64,000 bases of DNA, taken from assembly GCA_036263655.1 (NCBI GenBank), contig DATAGP010000013.1, forward strand, positions 62,001 to 126,000. Direction: 5' to 3'. This document shows positions 9,209-18,773 of the stretch, in pieces. The translations under genes and the position numbers were made by a program. Position 1 is the stretch's first letter, and every line of letters begins with the position of its first letter. Under the pieces are notes generated by a model. The model was not told where the DNA came from. It was given only the letters and a program-made list of their open reading frames with translations, and did not search any database. The stretch is from Schlegelella_A sp036263655 (GTDB lineage Bacteria > Pseudomonadota > Gammaproteobacteria > Burkholderiales > Burkholderiaceae_C).

Positions 9209-10028
9209 CGTCCCGCCGCACGTCGGCTCGCGCGCCCGCAGCCGCCGCCGCAACCTCGTCGTCGTGCGCGCGGGCGACGCGTCCCTGCACCGGCAATGGC
9301 TGGACGCGCCGGATCGCGACTTCGATCTCTTCATCAGCTACTACGGCAGCAGCCCCGGTCGGCACCGTGCCGATGCCGACCTGTACGAAGAGCGCCACGG
9401 ACCGAAGTGGCCGGGCATCGCGGCGCTGCTGGAGCAGCACCTTCCCGTGCTGGGTGCCTACGACGCGTTCTGGTTCCCCGACGACGACCTCGCCGCGAGC
9501 AGTGCCGTGATCGACCGCATGTTCGCCTTCTTCCGCGCCTACCAGCTGTGCCTGGCCCAGCCGGCGCTGACGCGCGACTCCTACTACACCTGGGACACCC
9601 TGCTGCAGGACTCGCGCGCCCACATCCGCTACACGGGCTTCGTCGAGGTCATGGCGCCGCTCTTCAGCCGCGCCGCGCTGGACGTCTGCCGCCCGACGTT
9701 CGTCGAGAGCCGCAGCGGCTGGGGCCTCGACTGGGTGTGGCCCGGCCTGTGCCGGCAAGCCGGCCTCGGCCGGATGGCGATCGTCGACGCGACGCCGGTG
9801 CGGCACACGCGTCCGGTCGGCGGCGAGCTCTACCGGAATCATCCCGAGCTCGACCCCCGCCGCGACGCCGCCCAGCTTCTGCGCAAGTACCACATCGCCG
9901 AGGTGCGGGCGGTGGCCAAGTACTCGTTCGAGAGCACGGTGCGCGAGGTGGCGCTGCCGCTCGGCGAGCGCATCCTCTTCTGGCTGAAGCGACTCAATGG
10001 ACGCCGCAAGCACCGCGCCGGAGTCTGA
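9198..10028 (+). CDS. DUF707 family protein (putative glycosyltransferase-like)
   Basis: A 276-residue protein. The start RNLVVVRAGD, the DFDLFISYYG segment, GPKWPGI, and the acidic WFPDDDLAA followed by SGWGLDWVWP match the DUF707 family, found in surface polysaccharide loci of bacteria and in plants. The PDDD motif looks like a nucleotide-sugar/metal site, so a glycosyltransferase role is a fair inference. No signal peptide is visible. It overlaps the preceding GT25 gene by 11 bases and the following ABC exporter gene by 32 bases. Confidence 0.85.
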   Translation: MWSDVPPHVGSRARSRRRNLVVVRAGDASLHRQWLDAPDRDFDLFISYYGSSPGRHRADADLYEERHGPKWPGIAALLEQHLPVLGAYDAFWFPDDDLAASSAVIDRMFAFFRAYQLCLAQPALTRDSYYTWDTLLQDSRAHIRYTGFVEVMAPLFSRAALDVCRPTFVESRSGWGLDWVWPGLCRQAGLGRMAIVDATPVRHTRPVGGELYRNHPELDPRRDAAQLLRKYHIAEVRAVAKYSFESTVREVALPLGERILFWLKRLNGRRKHRAGV

Positions 10029-11841
10029 CCGCCTGCGCCCGCCGCGCTCCGCGGCGCCGGACGCGCAGCCGGCCGGCGCGCCAGCGCAGGCCCCGGCGCC
10101 GCCGCCGATGGCGCCGGCCGGCCTGCGCGCGACGGCCCGCCGGCTCGCCCGCTACGGCCGACCGCATCGCGGCCCGATCACCGCCTCGGTGCTGCTCTTC
10201 TTCGCCTCGTCGGCCATCGATCCGCTGGTCCCGGCACTCTTCAAGTGGCTGCTCGACAACGGCTTCAAGGCCGACTTCGGCTTTCCCTTGTGGGTCGTGC
10301 CCTTCGTCATCGTCGGCCTGTTCCTGGTGCGCGGCGCGCTCGCCTTCGGCGGCGCCTACCTGTTCGCGCGCTCGACCTCCAGCGCGGTGCTCGCGCTGCG
10401 CAGCGACCTGGTCCGCTCGGTCATGCGCGCCGATGCCAGCCTGCACCTGCACCTGAGCCCGGGGGTGGTCGCGCAGCGCGTGATCACCGATCCGCAGAAC
10501 GCGATCAACGCCGTCGGCGGCTCGATCACCACCGTCCTGCGCGACGGCACGACGGTGATCGCCCTGCTCGCCTACCTCTTCTACCTGAACTGGCAGCTCA
10601 CGCTGGCGGCGCTGGTCATCATCCCGCTCCTCGCCGTCGTCGTGCGCAAGGTGCAGAAGCGCGTCCTGGCGATCACCGGCCAGTCGTACGAGTCGCAGGT
10701 CCGCCTGATCGGCATCGTCGACGACATCGCCCGCGGCTGGCGCGTGGTGCGCACCTTCGACGCCGGCGACTTCGAGCGCCGCCGCTTCGAGAAGGAGGCG
10801 AGCCGGCTCCGGCGGACGACGATGAAGGCGGTCGTCGCCGGCGCGACCATGACGCCGCTGACGCAGCTGGTCGCGAGCAGCGGGGTCGCGGTCATCGTCA
10901 CCCTCGCCCTCGCCGATGCGCATCGCGGCGGCACGACCGTCGGCGACTTCGTCGCCTTCGTCACCACGCTGTTGATGACGATCTCGCCGATGCGCCACCT
11001 GACCGACATCACCCAGCCGATCATCCTCGGCCTGGTCCAGGCGCGCGCCTGCTTCGACCTGATCGACACCCGGCCCGAGCCCGACCCCGGCCAGCGCGAG
11101 ATCCGGGCGTCGCGCGGCGAAGTCCGCTTCGAGAACGTCACCGTCCGGCACGCCGGCGCCGAGCAGCCGGCGCTGATCGACGTCGATCTGGAGATCCCGG
11201 CCGGGCGCACGATCGCCCTGGTCGGCCCGTCGGGGTCCGGCAAGACGACGCTGGTCAACACCATGCTGGGCTTCGTGGCGCCGTCGTCCGGCCGGGTCCT
11301 TCTCGACGGCACGGACATCGCCGACTTCAGGAAGGCGTCGCTGCGCCGCCAGTTCGCGGTCGTCTCGCAGGACGTCGTGCTCTTCGACGGGTCGATCGAG
11401 GACAACGTCGTCTACGCGCAGGAGCGCGACCCGGCTCGCGTCGAGGCCTGCCTCCGCGCCGCCGACCTGTGGGACTTCGTCCGCACCCTGCCCGAAGGCA
11501 CGGCCACCCGCATCGGCAGCAACGGCAACCGGCTCTCGGGCGGGCAGCGGCAGCGGCTGGCGATCGCCCGCGCGCTCTACAAGGAGGCGAGCGTCTGGGT
11601 CTTCGACGAGGCGACGTCGGCGCTGGACTCGACCTCGGAACGCATCGTCCACGGCTCGATCGACCGCTGGCGCGGCGCCCGCACCCTGATCCTGGTCGCG
11701 CACCGTCTGAGCACCGTCCGCCATGCGGACGCCATCTACGTGTTCGCCGACGGCCGCATCGTCGAGGCCGGCCGGCACGAGACGCTCATGGCCGCCGACG
11801 GCCTCTACGCCGGCATGGTCCGCTCCCAGGTCCTCACGTGA
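9997..11841 (+). CDS. MsbA-like ABC exporter (fused membrane and ATPase domains)
   Basis: A 614-residue half-transporter. After a Pro/Ala-rich head come six predicted membrane helices (about 65-350). The nucleotide-binding domain follows with Walker A GPSGSGKTT at about 410-418, signature LSGGQRQRLAIARAL, Walker B VWVFDEATSALD and switch HRLSTV. The family flips or exports lipids and lipid-linked glycans as homodimers. Position between glycosyltransferases suggests export of the glycan made by this cluster. The annotated ATG at 9997 lies inside the previous gene; ATG 10108, after the Pro-rich part, is a credible alternative start. Confidence 0.9.
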   Translation: MDAASTAPESDRLRPPRSAAPDAQPAGAPAQAPAPPPMAPAGLRATARRLARYGRPHRGPITASVLLFFASSAIDPLVPALFKWLLDNGFKADFGFPLWVVPFVIVGLFLVRGALAFGGAYLFARSTSSAVLALRSDLVRSVMRADASLHLHLSPGVVAQRVITDPQNAINAVGGSITTVLRDGTTVIALLAYLFYLNWQLTLAALVIIPLLAVVVRKVQKRVLAITGQSYESQVRLIGIVDDIARGWRVVRTFDAGDFERRRFEKEASRLRRTTMKAVVAGATMTPLTQLVASSGVAVIVTLALADAHRGGTTVGDFVAFVTTLLMTISPMRHLTDITQPIILGLVQARACFDLIDTRPEPDPGQREIRASRGEVRFENVTVRHAGAEQPALIDVDLEIPAGRTIALVGPSGSGKTTLVNTMLGFVAPSSGRVLLDGTDIADFRKASLRRQFAVVSQDVVLFDGSIEDNVVYAQERDPARVEACLRAADLWDFVRTLPEGTATRIGSNGNRLSGGQRQRLAIARALYKEASVWVFDEATSALDSTSERIVHGSIDRWRGARTLILVAHRLSTVRHADAIYVFADGRIVEAGRHETLMAADGLYAGMVRSQVLT

Positions 11842-11888
11842 CGAGACGCGGTTCGCCGATCCCATGACTCCGCCCGAGGACTCCCGCC

Positions 11889-13745
11889 GTGAACATCCTG
11901 CATAGCCTGGTCTTTCCGAACCTGGACCTGCGCGTGCCGGAAGACATGTACGTTCGACTGTTCGACGGCGCATGGGCCGACCTGACGCAGCGACAGGTGC
12001 ACTTCGAAACCGGCGCGCTGATGTGGGCCGACACCTTCTTCAACGGCCTGTCGGTGGGCGTGTGGAAGCGGCACTGCCGGATCGACTCCCTCTCGCTGCG
12101 CATCGCCGGATCCGGCCAGTTCCTGTGCACGATCGGCCTGCACCGCTTCGCGCAGGCCTCGGTCTGGCTGGCCGAGCACCGCCTGGTGCTCGACGATGAC
12201 GGCGCCACCGAGGTGCCGATCCCCCAGTGGGCCGAGGTGAACGACGGCATGCTGTTCCTGCGCCTGCGGGCGCTGACACCGGGGACGATCCGGGCCGCCG
12301 CGTTCCAGACGGCCGAGGCCCCGGCCAACGATGTCCGGCTCGGCCTCGTGATCACGCACTTCAACCGCCAGGCGCAGGTCGTCCCGGCCATCCGACGCAT
12401 CGAGCGCCAGCTCCTCGAGCGCGCGGACCTGCGCGGGCGGGTGACGCTCACGGTCGTCGACAACTCGCGCAACCTGCAGCTCGCTCCGCATCCGGCCGTC
12501 GAGCACATCCCGAACCGCAACCTCGGCGGCACCGGCGGCTTCGTGCGCGGGCTGCTGTCCCTGATCGACTCCGGCAGGCACACGCACGCCCTCTTCATGG
12601 ACGACGATGCGTCCTGCGAGACGGAGTCGATCGCGCGCACGCTGGCCCTGCTCGAGTACGCGCGCGAAGAGCGACTCGCCGTCGCCGGATCCCTGCTCCG
12701 GGAAACTGCGCCCTGGGATCTGATGGAAAAAGGTGCGCGCTTCGAGGGCAAGTGCCTGCCTCTGAACCAGGGCCGCGACATGCGGCATGTGCCCGAGCTC
12801 CTGCACGTCGAGCGAGGCCTCTCCAGGCCCGACTACGGCGGATGGTGGTTCTTCGCCTTCCCGATCGCCCAGGTCCGCCAGTACCCCTTCCCGTTCTTCG
12901 TCCGCGGCGACGACGTGCTCTTCGGGCTCGGCAACGAGTTCGAGATCGCCACGCTCAACGGCGTCGCCTGCCTGGGCGAGGACTTCGCCGTCAAGCATGG
13001 GCCGCTGACCTCCTACCTGGACGCGCGCTATCACCTGGTGCAGGCCCTGCTCCGGCCGAAGGGCTCGGCCTGGGCCGTGCTGCGCGTCGCCGGCCGGCTG
13101 TTCGCGAAGGCGCTGGCCGGCTACCAGTACGCCAGCGCGAGGGCGGTCACGCTGGCCATGCGCCATGTCGCCGAGGGGCCCGGATTCTTCCGGGACAACC
13201 TCGACATGCAGGCCGTCCTGCCCCAGATCGCATCGTTGCAGCCGTCCGAGAAGATGAGCCCCGTCGATCGCACGCAGCTCAATCTGAAAGGCCCGCGCCG
13301 CCGCCGGGAATCGAAGCCGCGGCGGCTGTTGCGCGTCCTGACCCTGCAGGCCTTCCTGCTGCCCCGATGGCTGCTGCTCGATCGCACGATGGCGCAGGTG
13401 AAGGGCTTTCACGGCACCGCCAGCGACGTGTTCCGTTATCGCCGCGTGCTCTACGAGCACCTGCAGTCGGGAAACGGCTTCGTCGCCACCTACGACCGGC
13501 CGCGCTTCTTCGCCGAGCTCGGCGGCTTTCTCGAGGCGTGGTGGCTCGTGTACAGGAAGGTGGGCTCGTTGCGGCGAAGCTACCGGGCCCGGCTGGGGGA
13601 GATGACCTCGCTCGCGTTCTGGCGCGGCGTCTACCCCGAAACCGGCCGCTCGAGCCCAACGGTCGACGGGGGCACGGCTCCGATCGAAGCGACGGCGCCG
13701 CGTGGCGACGGGCTTCCGTTGCAGCCCACCGCCGACGTGGCGTGA
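11889..13745 (+). CDS. GlfT2-like galactofuranosyltransferase
   Basis: A 618-residue GT2 enzyme resembling GlfT2, the polymerising galactofuranosyltransferase of mycobacterial cell walls. The first 150 or so residues form the beta-sandwich type N-terminal domain. The GT-A core follows: LGLVITHFNR, PNRNLGGTGGF, the metal site MDDDA at 237-241, then GGWWFFAFP and the catalytic-region VRGDD at 338-342. The C-terminal 250 residues are helical and basic, suiting membrane association. Donor would be UDP-galactofuranose; no mutase (glf) gene is in the window. It starts 47 bases after the ABC exporter gene. Confidence 0.85.
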   Translation: MNILHSLVFPNLDLRVPEDMYVRLFDGAWADLTQRQVHFETGALMWADTFFNGLSVGVWKRHCRIDSLSLRIAGSGQFLCTIGLHRFAQASVWLAEHRLVLDDDGATEVPIPQWAEVNDGMLFLRLRALTPGTIRAAAFQTAEAPANDVRLGLVITHFNRQAQVVPAIRRIERQLLERADLRGRVTLTVVDNSRNLQLAPHPAVEHIPNRNLGGTGGFVRGLLSLIDSGRHTHALFMDDDASCETESIARTLALLEYAREERLAVAGSLLRETAPWDLMEKGARFEGKCLPLNQGRDMRHVPELLHVERGLSRPDYGGWWFFAFPIAQVRQYPFPFFVRGDDVLFGLGNEFEIATLNGVACLGEDFAVKHGPLTSYLDARYHLVQALLRPKGSAWAVLRVAGRLFAKALAGYQYASARAVTLAMRHVAEGPGFFRDNLDMQAVLPQIASLQPSEKMSPVDRTQLNLKGPRRRRESKPRRLLRVLTLQAFLLPRWLLLDRTMAQVKGFHGTASDVFRYRRVLYEHLQSGNGFVATYDRPRFFAELGGFLEAWWLVYRKVGSLRRSYRARLGEMTSLAFWRGVYPETGRSSPTVDGGTAPIEATAPRGDGLPLQPTADVA

Positions 13746-13765
13746 CTCGGTCGAGGCACGCCGGG

Positions 13766-14011
13766 TCAGGTCAGCAGGTCGACCGGGTGCATGTCCTCGG
13801 CGACGAGTTCGGGCGCCTTGGCCCGCAGGAGGTCGTCGAGGCTGAGCTCGTGGGCGATGTCCAGGGCCTGTTCCGCCGTCAGCCCGGGGTTCATCGCCAC
13901 CAGTCGCTTCGAGCAGCGCGCGCACCAGTCGATGTGGGACCGGACGTACTCGGCGCCATCCTGGTCCCAGCGCGAGGGCTGCGGGAGGGTCTGATCGAAC
14001 GAGGTGTGCAT
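13766..14011 (-). CDS. Small hypothetical protein with CxxC motif
   Basis: An 81-residue protein starting MHTSFDQTLP (ATG 14011). The centre has HIDWCARCSKRL, a CxxC pair, and the end is acidic and helical (LDIAHELSLDDLL). It is convergent with the galactofuranosyltransferase gene (20 bases apart). I do not recognise a family; the size and CxxC suggest a small metal- or redox-active cytoplasmic protein. Confidence 0.55.
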   Translation of the reverse strand: MHTSFDQTLPQPSRWDQDGAEYVRSHIDWCARCSKRLVAMNPGLTAEQALDIAHELSLDDLLRAKAPELVAEDMHPVDLLT

Positions 14012-14169
14012 CGGAGGTGGCTCGCTGAAGGGGTAACGAAGTGTGGCCCGCCCTCCCCGCCGCATTCACGACCGTTCATCGACCATCGCTGTAACCGGCT
14101 GCCGAACCGTGAACTGCTCGGCGCTCGGGGATACTTGCGCATGGCTTCAGCCGTGCCAGGAGACGGACC

Positions 14170-14961
14170 ATGAATGCACCCGCCGAACTCTCGCAGATGA
14201 TCCTCGGCCTGGAGGGCAAGGTGTCCGCCGAGGAGTGGCAGACCCGTCTCGACCTCGCCGCCGCCTACCGCCTCGTCGCCCTCTTCCGCTGGGACGACCT
14301 CGTCTTCACCCACATCACGGCCAAGATCCCGGGAACCGAGCACTTCCTGATCAACCCGTACGGGCTCATGTTCGACGAGATCACGGCATCGAGCCTCATC
14401 AGGATCGACATCGCCGGAAAGATCCTTCAGGACACGCCCTTCCCCATCAACCCGGCGGGCTTCGTGATCCACAGCGCCGTCCATGCCGCCCGGCACGACG
14501 CGGGCTGCGTGATGCACACGCACACGCTGAACGGCGTTGCCGTCTCGGCGCAGAAGCGTGGCCTGCTGCCGATCTCGCAGCAGTCGATCTTCATCGTCGG
14601 CAATCTCGGCTACCACGACTACGAAGGCGTGGCCCTGCGCGACGAGGAAAAGCCGAGGCTCGTCGCCAACCTCGGCCAGCGCTCGTACCTGATGCTGCGC
14701 AACCACGGCCTGCTCACGGTGGGCGCGACCATCCCTGAGGCGTTCCAGGCGATGTACCTGTTCGAGGCGGCCTGTGCAATCCAGCTTCGCGCCCAGGCCG
14801 GGGGGACGCTCCACGGCGGCGAGCTGACCGAGATCGATCCGTCCATCATCCGCACCGCCGCCGAGCAGGCGCGGGCCGTGACGCGCGGCAGCGGCGCCTC
14901 GCTCGTGTGGCCCGGCCTGCTGCGCCGGCTCGGGCGCACCGACCCCGGGTTCCGGCATTGA
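14170..14961 (+). CDS. Class II aldolase/adducin family protein
   Basis: A 263-residue class II aldolase-fold protein. Zinc ligands are visible as CVMHTHT (two His) and RNHGLL (third His), and the substrate-phosphate-type region INPYGLMFDEITASSLI is present. These enzymes cleave or epimerise sugar phosphates (fuculose-1-P aldolase, ribulose-5-P epimerase), but many longer members like this one have no assigned substrate. Its stop overlaps a possible TTG start of the patatin gene, so the two are likely co-transcribed with the dehydrogenase that follows. Confidence 0.88.
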   Translation: MNAPAELSQMILGLEGKVSAEEWQTRLDLAAAYRLVALFRWDDLVFTHITAKIPGTEHFLINPYGLMFDEITASSLIRIDIAGKILQDTPFPINPAGFVIHSAVHAARHDAGCVMHTHTLNGVAVSAQKRGLLPISQQSIFIVGNLGYHDYEGVALRDEEKPRLVANLGQRSYLMLRNHGLLTVGATIPEAFQAMYLFEAACAIQLRAQAGGTLHGGELTEIDPSIIRTAAEQARAVTRGSGASLVWPGLLRRLGRTDPGFRH

Positions 14962-14993
14962 GCAAGCGCCCCCGCGGCAGCAACGTGGCGCCC

Positions 14994-16184
14994 ATGCGGC
15001 CGCTGCGCCCAGGCGGACGAGACGGCGACGAATGCATCCTCGTCCTGCAGGGCGGCGGCGCCCTCGGTGCCTACCAGGCCGGCGTCCTCGAAGGCCTGTC
15101 GGGCCTGGGGCACGGCCCGAACTGGGTGGCCGGCATCTCGATCGGCGCCATCAACGCGGCGCTCATCGCCGGCAATCCGCCGGAGCGTCGCATCGAGCGG
15201 CTGCGCGAGTTCTGGGAGGGCATCACTTCGTTCCCGTTCGCTGCGCCCGACGCGCTGCCCGGAGCGGCCGGAGCCATCCACGCCTCGCGCGACCTGGTCA
15301 ACGAGACCAACGCCACCATCGCGATGCTGTTCGGCGTCTCGGGCTTCTTCTCGCCGCGGGTCCCGGCAGCACCCTTCCAGCCGCCGGGCACGATGGGCGC
15401 CATCAGCTACTACGACACGGAGCCGCTGCGGCGCACGCTCGACCGGCTCGTCGACTTCGAGCTGCTCAACACGGGCGCGATCCGCCTTTCGGTCGGCGCG
15501 GTCAACGTGCGCACCGGGAACTTCGCCTACTTCGACAGCAGCGAGCAGATGCTCGACACCCGTCACGTCATGGCCAGCGCGGCGCTGCCGCCGGGGTTTC
15601 CGCCGATCGAGATCGACGGCGAGCACTACTGGGACGGTGGCCTGGTCTCCAACACGCCGCTGCAGCACGTGCTCGATCAGCCGGGGACGCGGCCGCGCAC
15701 CGTGTTCCAGGTCGACCTCTTCGCTGCCCGTGGTGCGATGCCGAGGACTCTCGCCGACGTCAGCGAGCGCGAGAAGGACATCCGCTATTCGAGCCGGACG
15801 CGGCTGAACACCACCGTCGAGCTCAAGCGCCAGGCGATGCTGCAGGCGGCGCAGCGACTCGTCGCCAAGCTTCCGGCGAGCCTGCGCGACGACCCCGACG
15901 CGCGCGAGTTCGCGCGCATGCACACCGAGGCGCCGGTGAGCGTCGTCCACCTGATCTATCGCAGCAAGCACTACGAGAGCCAGTCGAAGGACTACGAGTT
16001 CTCGCGCGCGTCGATGCAGGAGCACTGGGCCGCCGGCCTCGCCGACACGGCACAGACTCTCGCCGACCCGCGCTGGCTGCACCGCCAGCCGCACGAGGGC
16101 GTCCAGGTCTTCGACCTGCTCAGCCCCCAGCCGATGTCCGCCACCGTCACCCCGACCCCCCTGCCCGGAGCCCGAATCGCATGA
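14994..16184 (+). CDS. Patatin-like phospholipase
   Basis: A 396-residue patatin-family lipid acyl hydrolase. The oxyanion loop GGGALGAYQAGVL, nucleophile elbow GISIG (Ser49) and the DGG aspartate motif in HYWDGGLVSN are all present, giving a complete Ser-Asp dyad. The C-terminus carries the DUF3734-like extension seen in many proteobacterial members linked to polyhydroxybutyrate genes. ATG 14994 is chosen; GTG 14985 or TTG 14958 (overlapping the preceding stop) are possible. The stop overlaps the start of the 3-hydroxybutyrate dehydrogenase gene (ATGA), consistent with a shared role in polyhydroxybutyrate or lipid turnover. Confidence 0.88.
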   Translation: MRPLRPGGRDGDECILVLQGGGALGAYQAGVLEGLSGLGHGPNWVAGISIGAINAALIAGNPPERRIERLREFWEGITSFPFAAPDALPGAAGAIHASRDLVNETNATIAMLFGVSGFFSPRVPAAPFQPPGTMGAISYYDTEPLRRTLDRLVDFELLNTGAIRLSVGAVNVRTGNFAYFDSSEQMLDTRHVMASAALPPGFPPIEIDGEHYWDGGLVSNTPLQHVLDQPGTRPRTVFQVDLFAARGAMPRTLADVSEREKDIRYSSRTRLNTTVELKRQAMLQAAQRLVAKLPASLRDDPDAREFARMHTEAPVSVVHLIYRSKHYESQSKDYEFSRASMQEHWAAGLADTAQTLADPRWLHRQPHEGVQVFDLLSPQPMSATVTPTPLPGARIA

Positions 16185-16969
16185 GCCGCCAGCTGCAAGA
16201 CAAGATCGCCGTCGTCACCGGAGCCGCCAGCGGCATCGGCAAGGCGATCGCCGCCACCTTTGCGCGAGAGGGCGCCAAAGTCGCCATCGCCGACCTCAAC
16301 CGCGACGCCGCCGAGACCGCCGCCGCCGAGCTGAAGGCCAAGGGCGGCGAGGCGATGGCCGTCGCCGCCGACGTCACCGACGAGGCTCAGGTCGACGCCG
16401 CGATCGCTTCCGTCGTGTCGGCCTGGGGCGGCATCGACATCCTCGTCAGCAACGCCGGCATCCAGATCGTGCATCCGCTCGAGGAGTTCAGCTACGCCGA
16501 GTGGAAGAAGATGATCGCGATCCACCTCGACGGCGCCTTCCTGACGACCAAGGCCTGCCTGCCGCACATGTATGCCTCCGGCCGCGGCGGCAGCGTCATC
16601 TACATGGGCTCGGTGCACTCCAAGGAAGCGTCGGTGCTGAAGGCGCCCTACGTCGCCGCCAAGCACGGACTGATCGGCCTGGCCAAGGTCATTGCCAAGG
16701 AGGGCGCGAAGCACAAGGTGCGCGCCAACGTGATCTGTCCGGGCTTCGTCCGCACGCCGCTCGTCGACAAGCAGATCCCCGAGCAGGCGCAGAAGCTCGG
16801 CATCAGCGAGGACGACGTGATCAAGAAGGTGATGCTGCACACCACCGTCGACGGCGAGTTCACGACGGTGGCCGACGTCGCCGAGGTCGCCCTCTTCTTC
16901 GCTGCCTTTCCGACCAACGCCCTGACCGGCCAGTCGCTCGTCGTCAGCCACGGCTGGTTCATGCAGTAG
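16181..16969 (+). CDS. bdhA: D-3-hydroxybutyrate dehydrogenase (SDR family)
   Basis: A 262-residue short-chain dehydrogenase. NAD-binding TGAASGIG is at the N-terminus, NAG in VSNAGIQ, catalytic Ser in MGSVHSKEAS, and YxxxK in YVAAKHG. The segments VHPLEEF, CPGFVRTPLVDKQIP and the C-terminal VSHGWFMQ are those of bacterial 3-hydroxybutyrate dehydrogenases. It would interconvert 3-hydroxybutyrate and acetoacetate in the cytoplasm. It is translationally coupled (ATGA) to the patatin-like gene. Confidence 0.92.
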   Translation: MSRQLQDKIAVVTGAASGIGKAIAATFAREGAKVAIADLNRDAAETAAAELKAKGGEAMAVAADVTDEAQVDAAIASVVSAWGGIDILVSNAGIQIVHPLEEFSYAEWKKMIAIHLDGAFLTTKACLPHMYASGRGGSVIYMGSVHSKEASVLKAPYVAAKHGLIGLAKVIAKEGAKHKVRANVICPGFVRTPLVDKQIPEQAQKLGISEDDVIKKVMLHTTVDGEFTTVADVAEVALFFAAFPTNALTGQSLVVSHGWFMQ

Positions 16970-17001
16970 GGCTTCTGCGGGCATCCGGCGGCGCGGCTAC
17001 C

Positions 17002-18003
17002 ATGCCGCGCATGGACAGTCTCGACCTGCAGGTCCTGCAGCAAGCGCGCGACTGGCGTCGCGCCGGTCACCGCGTCTGGCTGGTGACGGTGCTCGAGACC
17101 TGGGGCTCGGCGCCGCGGCCACCCGGCGCCCTGCTGGCGATGCGCGACGACGGGGTCGTCGCCGGATCGGTCTCGGGCGGCTGCGTCGAGGACGACCTGA
17201 TCGACCGGGTGCGCAAGGGCGAGCGCGTCGACAAGCCGTCGCTCATCCACTACGGCGTGAGCAAGGAGGAAGCGGCGCGCTTCGGCCTGCCTTGCGGCGG
17301 CAACCTGCGCCTCGTGCAGGAGCCACTCGCCGACGCCGCCTGGATCGACGAGGTGCTCGACCGCACGAACCGGCACGAGCTCGTCGCCCGCATCGTCGAC
17401 CTGGAGACCGGCTCGATCCGCGTCGAGCCCGCCCGGCGTGGCCAGTCCTTCTGCTGCGACGGCCGGACGATGCGCGCTCTCTACGGCCCGCGCTGGCGCC
17501 TGCTGATCATCGGCGCCGGGCAGCTGTCGCGCTCGCTGGCGCAGATGGCGCTCGGCCTCGACTTCGAGGTCATCGTCTGCGACCCGCGCGAGGAGTACCA
17601 CCTGATCTGGGACGTGCCCGGCACGACCTTCAGCAAGGCGATGCCCGACGATCTCGCCGTCGAGCTGCAGCTCGATCCGCACACCGCCGTCGTCGCCGTC
17701 ACCCACGATCCCAAGCTCGACGACCTGGTGCTGCTGGAGGCGCTGAAGTCGCCGGCCTTCTACGTCGGCGCGCTGGGCTCGCGCGTTAACACCGCGAATC
17801 GCAAGAAGCGGCTGGCGCTGTTCGACCTCAGCGCGGCCGAGATCGACCGCCTGCACGGCCCGATCGGGCTCGACATCGGCAGCCGCACGCCGGCCGAGAT
17901 CGCCGTGTCGATCCTGGCCGAGATCGTCGCCGTGCGCAACGGCGTCGCCGTGACGCAGAAAAAGCCGATCGCCACGGTCGCGGCCGACAGCGACATCGCG
18001 TGA
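17002..18003 (+). CDS. XdhC/CoxI family protein
   Basis: A 333-residue XdhC-type protein. The N-terminal XdhC/CoxI domain has GSAPRPPGALLAM, SVSGGCVEDD and GLPCGGNLRL. The C-terminal Rossmann domain has LLIIGAGQLSRSLA, VTHDPKLDDLVL and GALGSRVNTANRKK. Family members bind molybdenum cofactor and load or sulfurate it for xanthine dehydrogenase-type enzymes. No molybdenum hydroxylase gene is nearby, so the client enzyme must be elsewhere. ATG 17011 is an equally possible start. Its TGA overlaps the GTG of aat. Confidence 0.9.
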   Translation: MPRMDSLDLQVLQQARDWRRAGHRVWLVTVLETWGSAPRPPGALLAMRDDGVVAGSVSGGCVEDDLIDRVRKGERVDKPSLIHYGVSKEEAARFGLPCGGNLRLVQEPLADAAWIDEVLDRTNRHELVARIVDLETGSIRVEPARRGQSFCCDGRTMRALYGPRWRLLIIGAGQLSRSLAQMALGLDFEVIVCDPREEYHLIWDVPGTTFSKAMPDDLAVELQLDPHTAVVAVTHDPKLDDLVLLEALKSPAFYVGALGSRVNTANRKKRLALFDLSAAEIDRLHGPIGLDIGSRTPAEIAVSILAEIVAVRNGVAVTQKKPIATVAADSDIA

Positions 18004-18773
18004 TCCGCTGGCTCAGGAGCCCCGCCGACCCGCTGCCCGATGCAAGCCAGGCCCTGCCGGTCGGCAGCGAGGCGCCCGGCCTGGTGGCGGCCGGCGGCGA
18101 GCTGTCCGACCGCCGCCTGGAAGAGGCCTACTCCAAGGGCATCTTCCCGTGGTACAGCGACGGCCAGCCGGTGCTCTGGTGGTCGCCGGACCCGCGCATG
18201 GTGCTGCTGCCGGCCGAGTTCTCGCTGGCGCGCTCGCTGAGGAAGACGATCCGCCGCTTCCTGGCGACGCCCGGCTGCGAGATCCGGATCGACGCCGCCT
18301 GCGAGCAGGTGATCACGGCCTGCGCCAGGACGCTGCGCGGCGGCGAGAGCGGAACCTGGATCGTGGCCGAGATGATCGAGGCCTACGCCGCCTGGCACCG
18401 CGCCGGCCGCGTGCACAGCGTCGAGACCTGGGTCGACGGCGAGCTGGCGGGCGGCCTGTACGGCGTCGGCCTGGGCCGGATGTTCTTCGGCGAATCGATG
18501 TTCGCGCGCCGGACCGACGCGTCGAAGATCGCGCTGGCCGCCCTGGTGGCGTTCTGCCGCCGGCACGGCATCGAGACCATCGATTGCCAGCAGCGCACCG
18601 ACCACCTCGCCTCCTTCGGCGGGCGGGAGATCGCCCGCAGCGAGTTCCAGGCGCGCCTGCGCGCCGCCCTGGCGATGCCCGACATCGACGATTGGTCCTA
18701 TGATTTGAACTCGTGGGGGCAGCTCGGCATCCGACCGGCCCCCCTGCAAGCGACGACAGGTCCTCGCCCGTGA
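18000..18773 (+). CDS. aat: Leucyl/phenylalanyl-tRNA--protein transferase
   Basis: A 257-residue Aat enzyme. It transfers Leu or Phe from aminoacyl-tRNA to the N-terminus of proteins bearing Arg or Lys, marking them for ClpS/ClpAP degradation. Conserved segments are YSKGIFPWY, LWWSPDPRMVL, ESGTWIVAEM, HSVETWVDGELAGGLYG, FFGESMFAR and DCQQRTDHL. The GTG start overlaps the XdhC gene stop (GTGA), and its own stop overlaps the GTG of bpt the same way. Both N-degron transferases are therefore coupled. Confidence 0.96.
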   Translation: MIRWLRSPADPLPDASQALPVGSEAPGLVAAGGELSDRRLEEAYSKGIFPWYSDGQPVLWWSPDPRMVLLPAEFSLARSLRKTIRRFLATPGCEIRIDAACEQVITACARTLRGGESGTWIVAEMIEAYAAWHRAGRVHSVETWVDGELAGGLYGVGLGRMFFGESMFARRTDASKIALAALVAFCRRHGIETIDCQQRTDHLASFGGREIARSEFQARLRAALAMPDIDDWSYDLNSWGQLGIRPAPLQATTGPRP

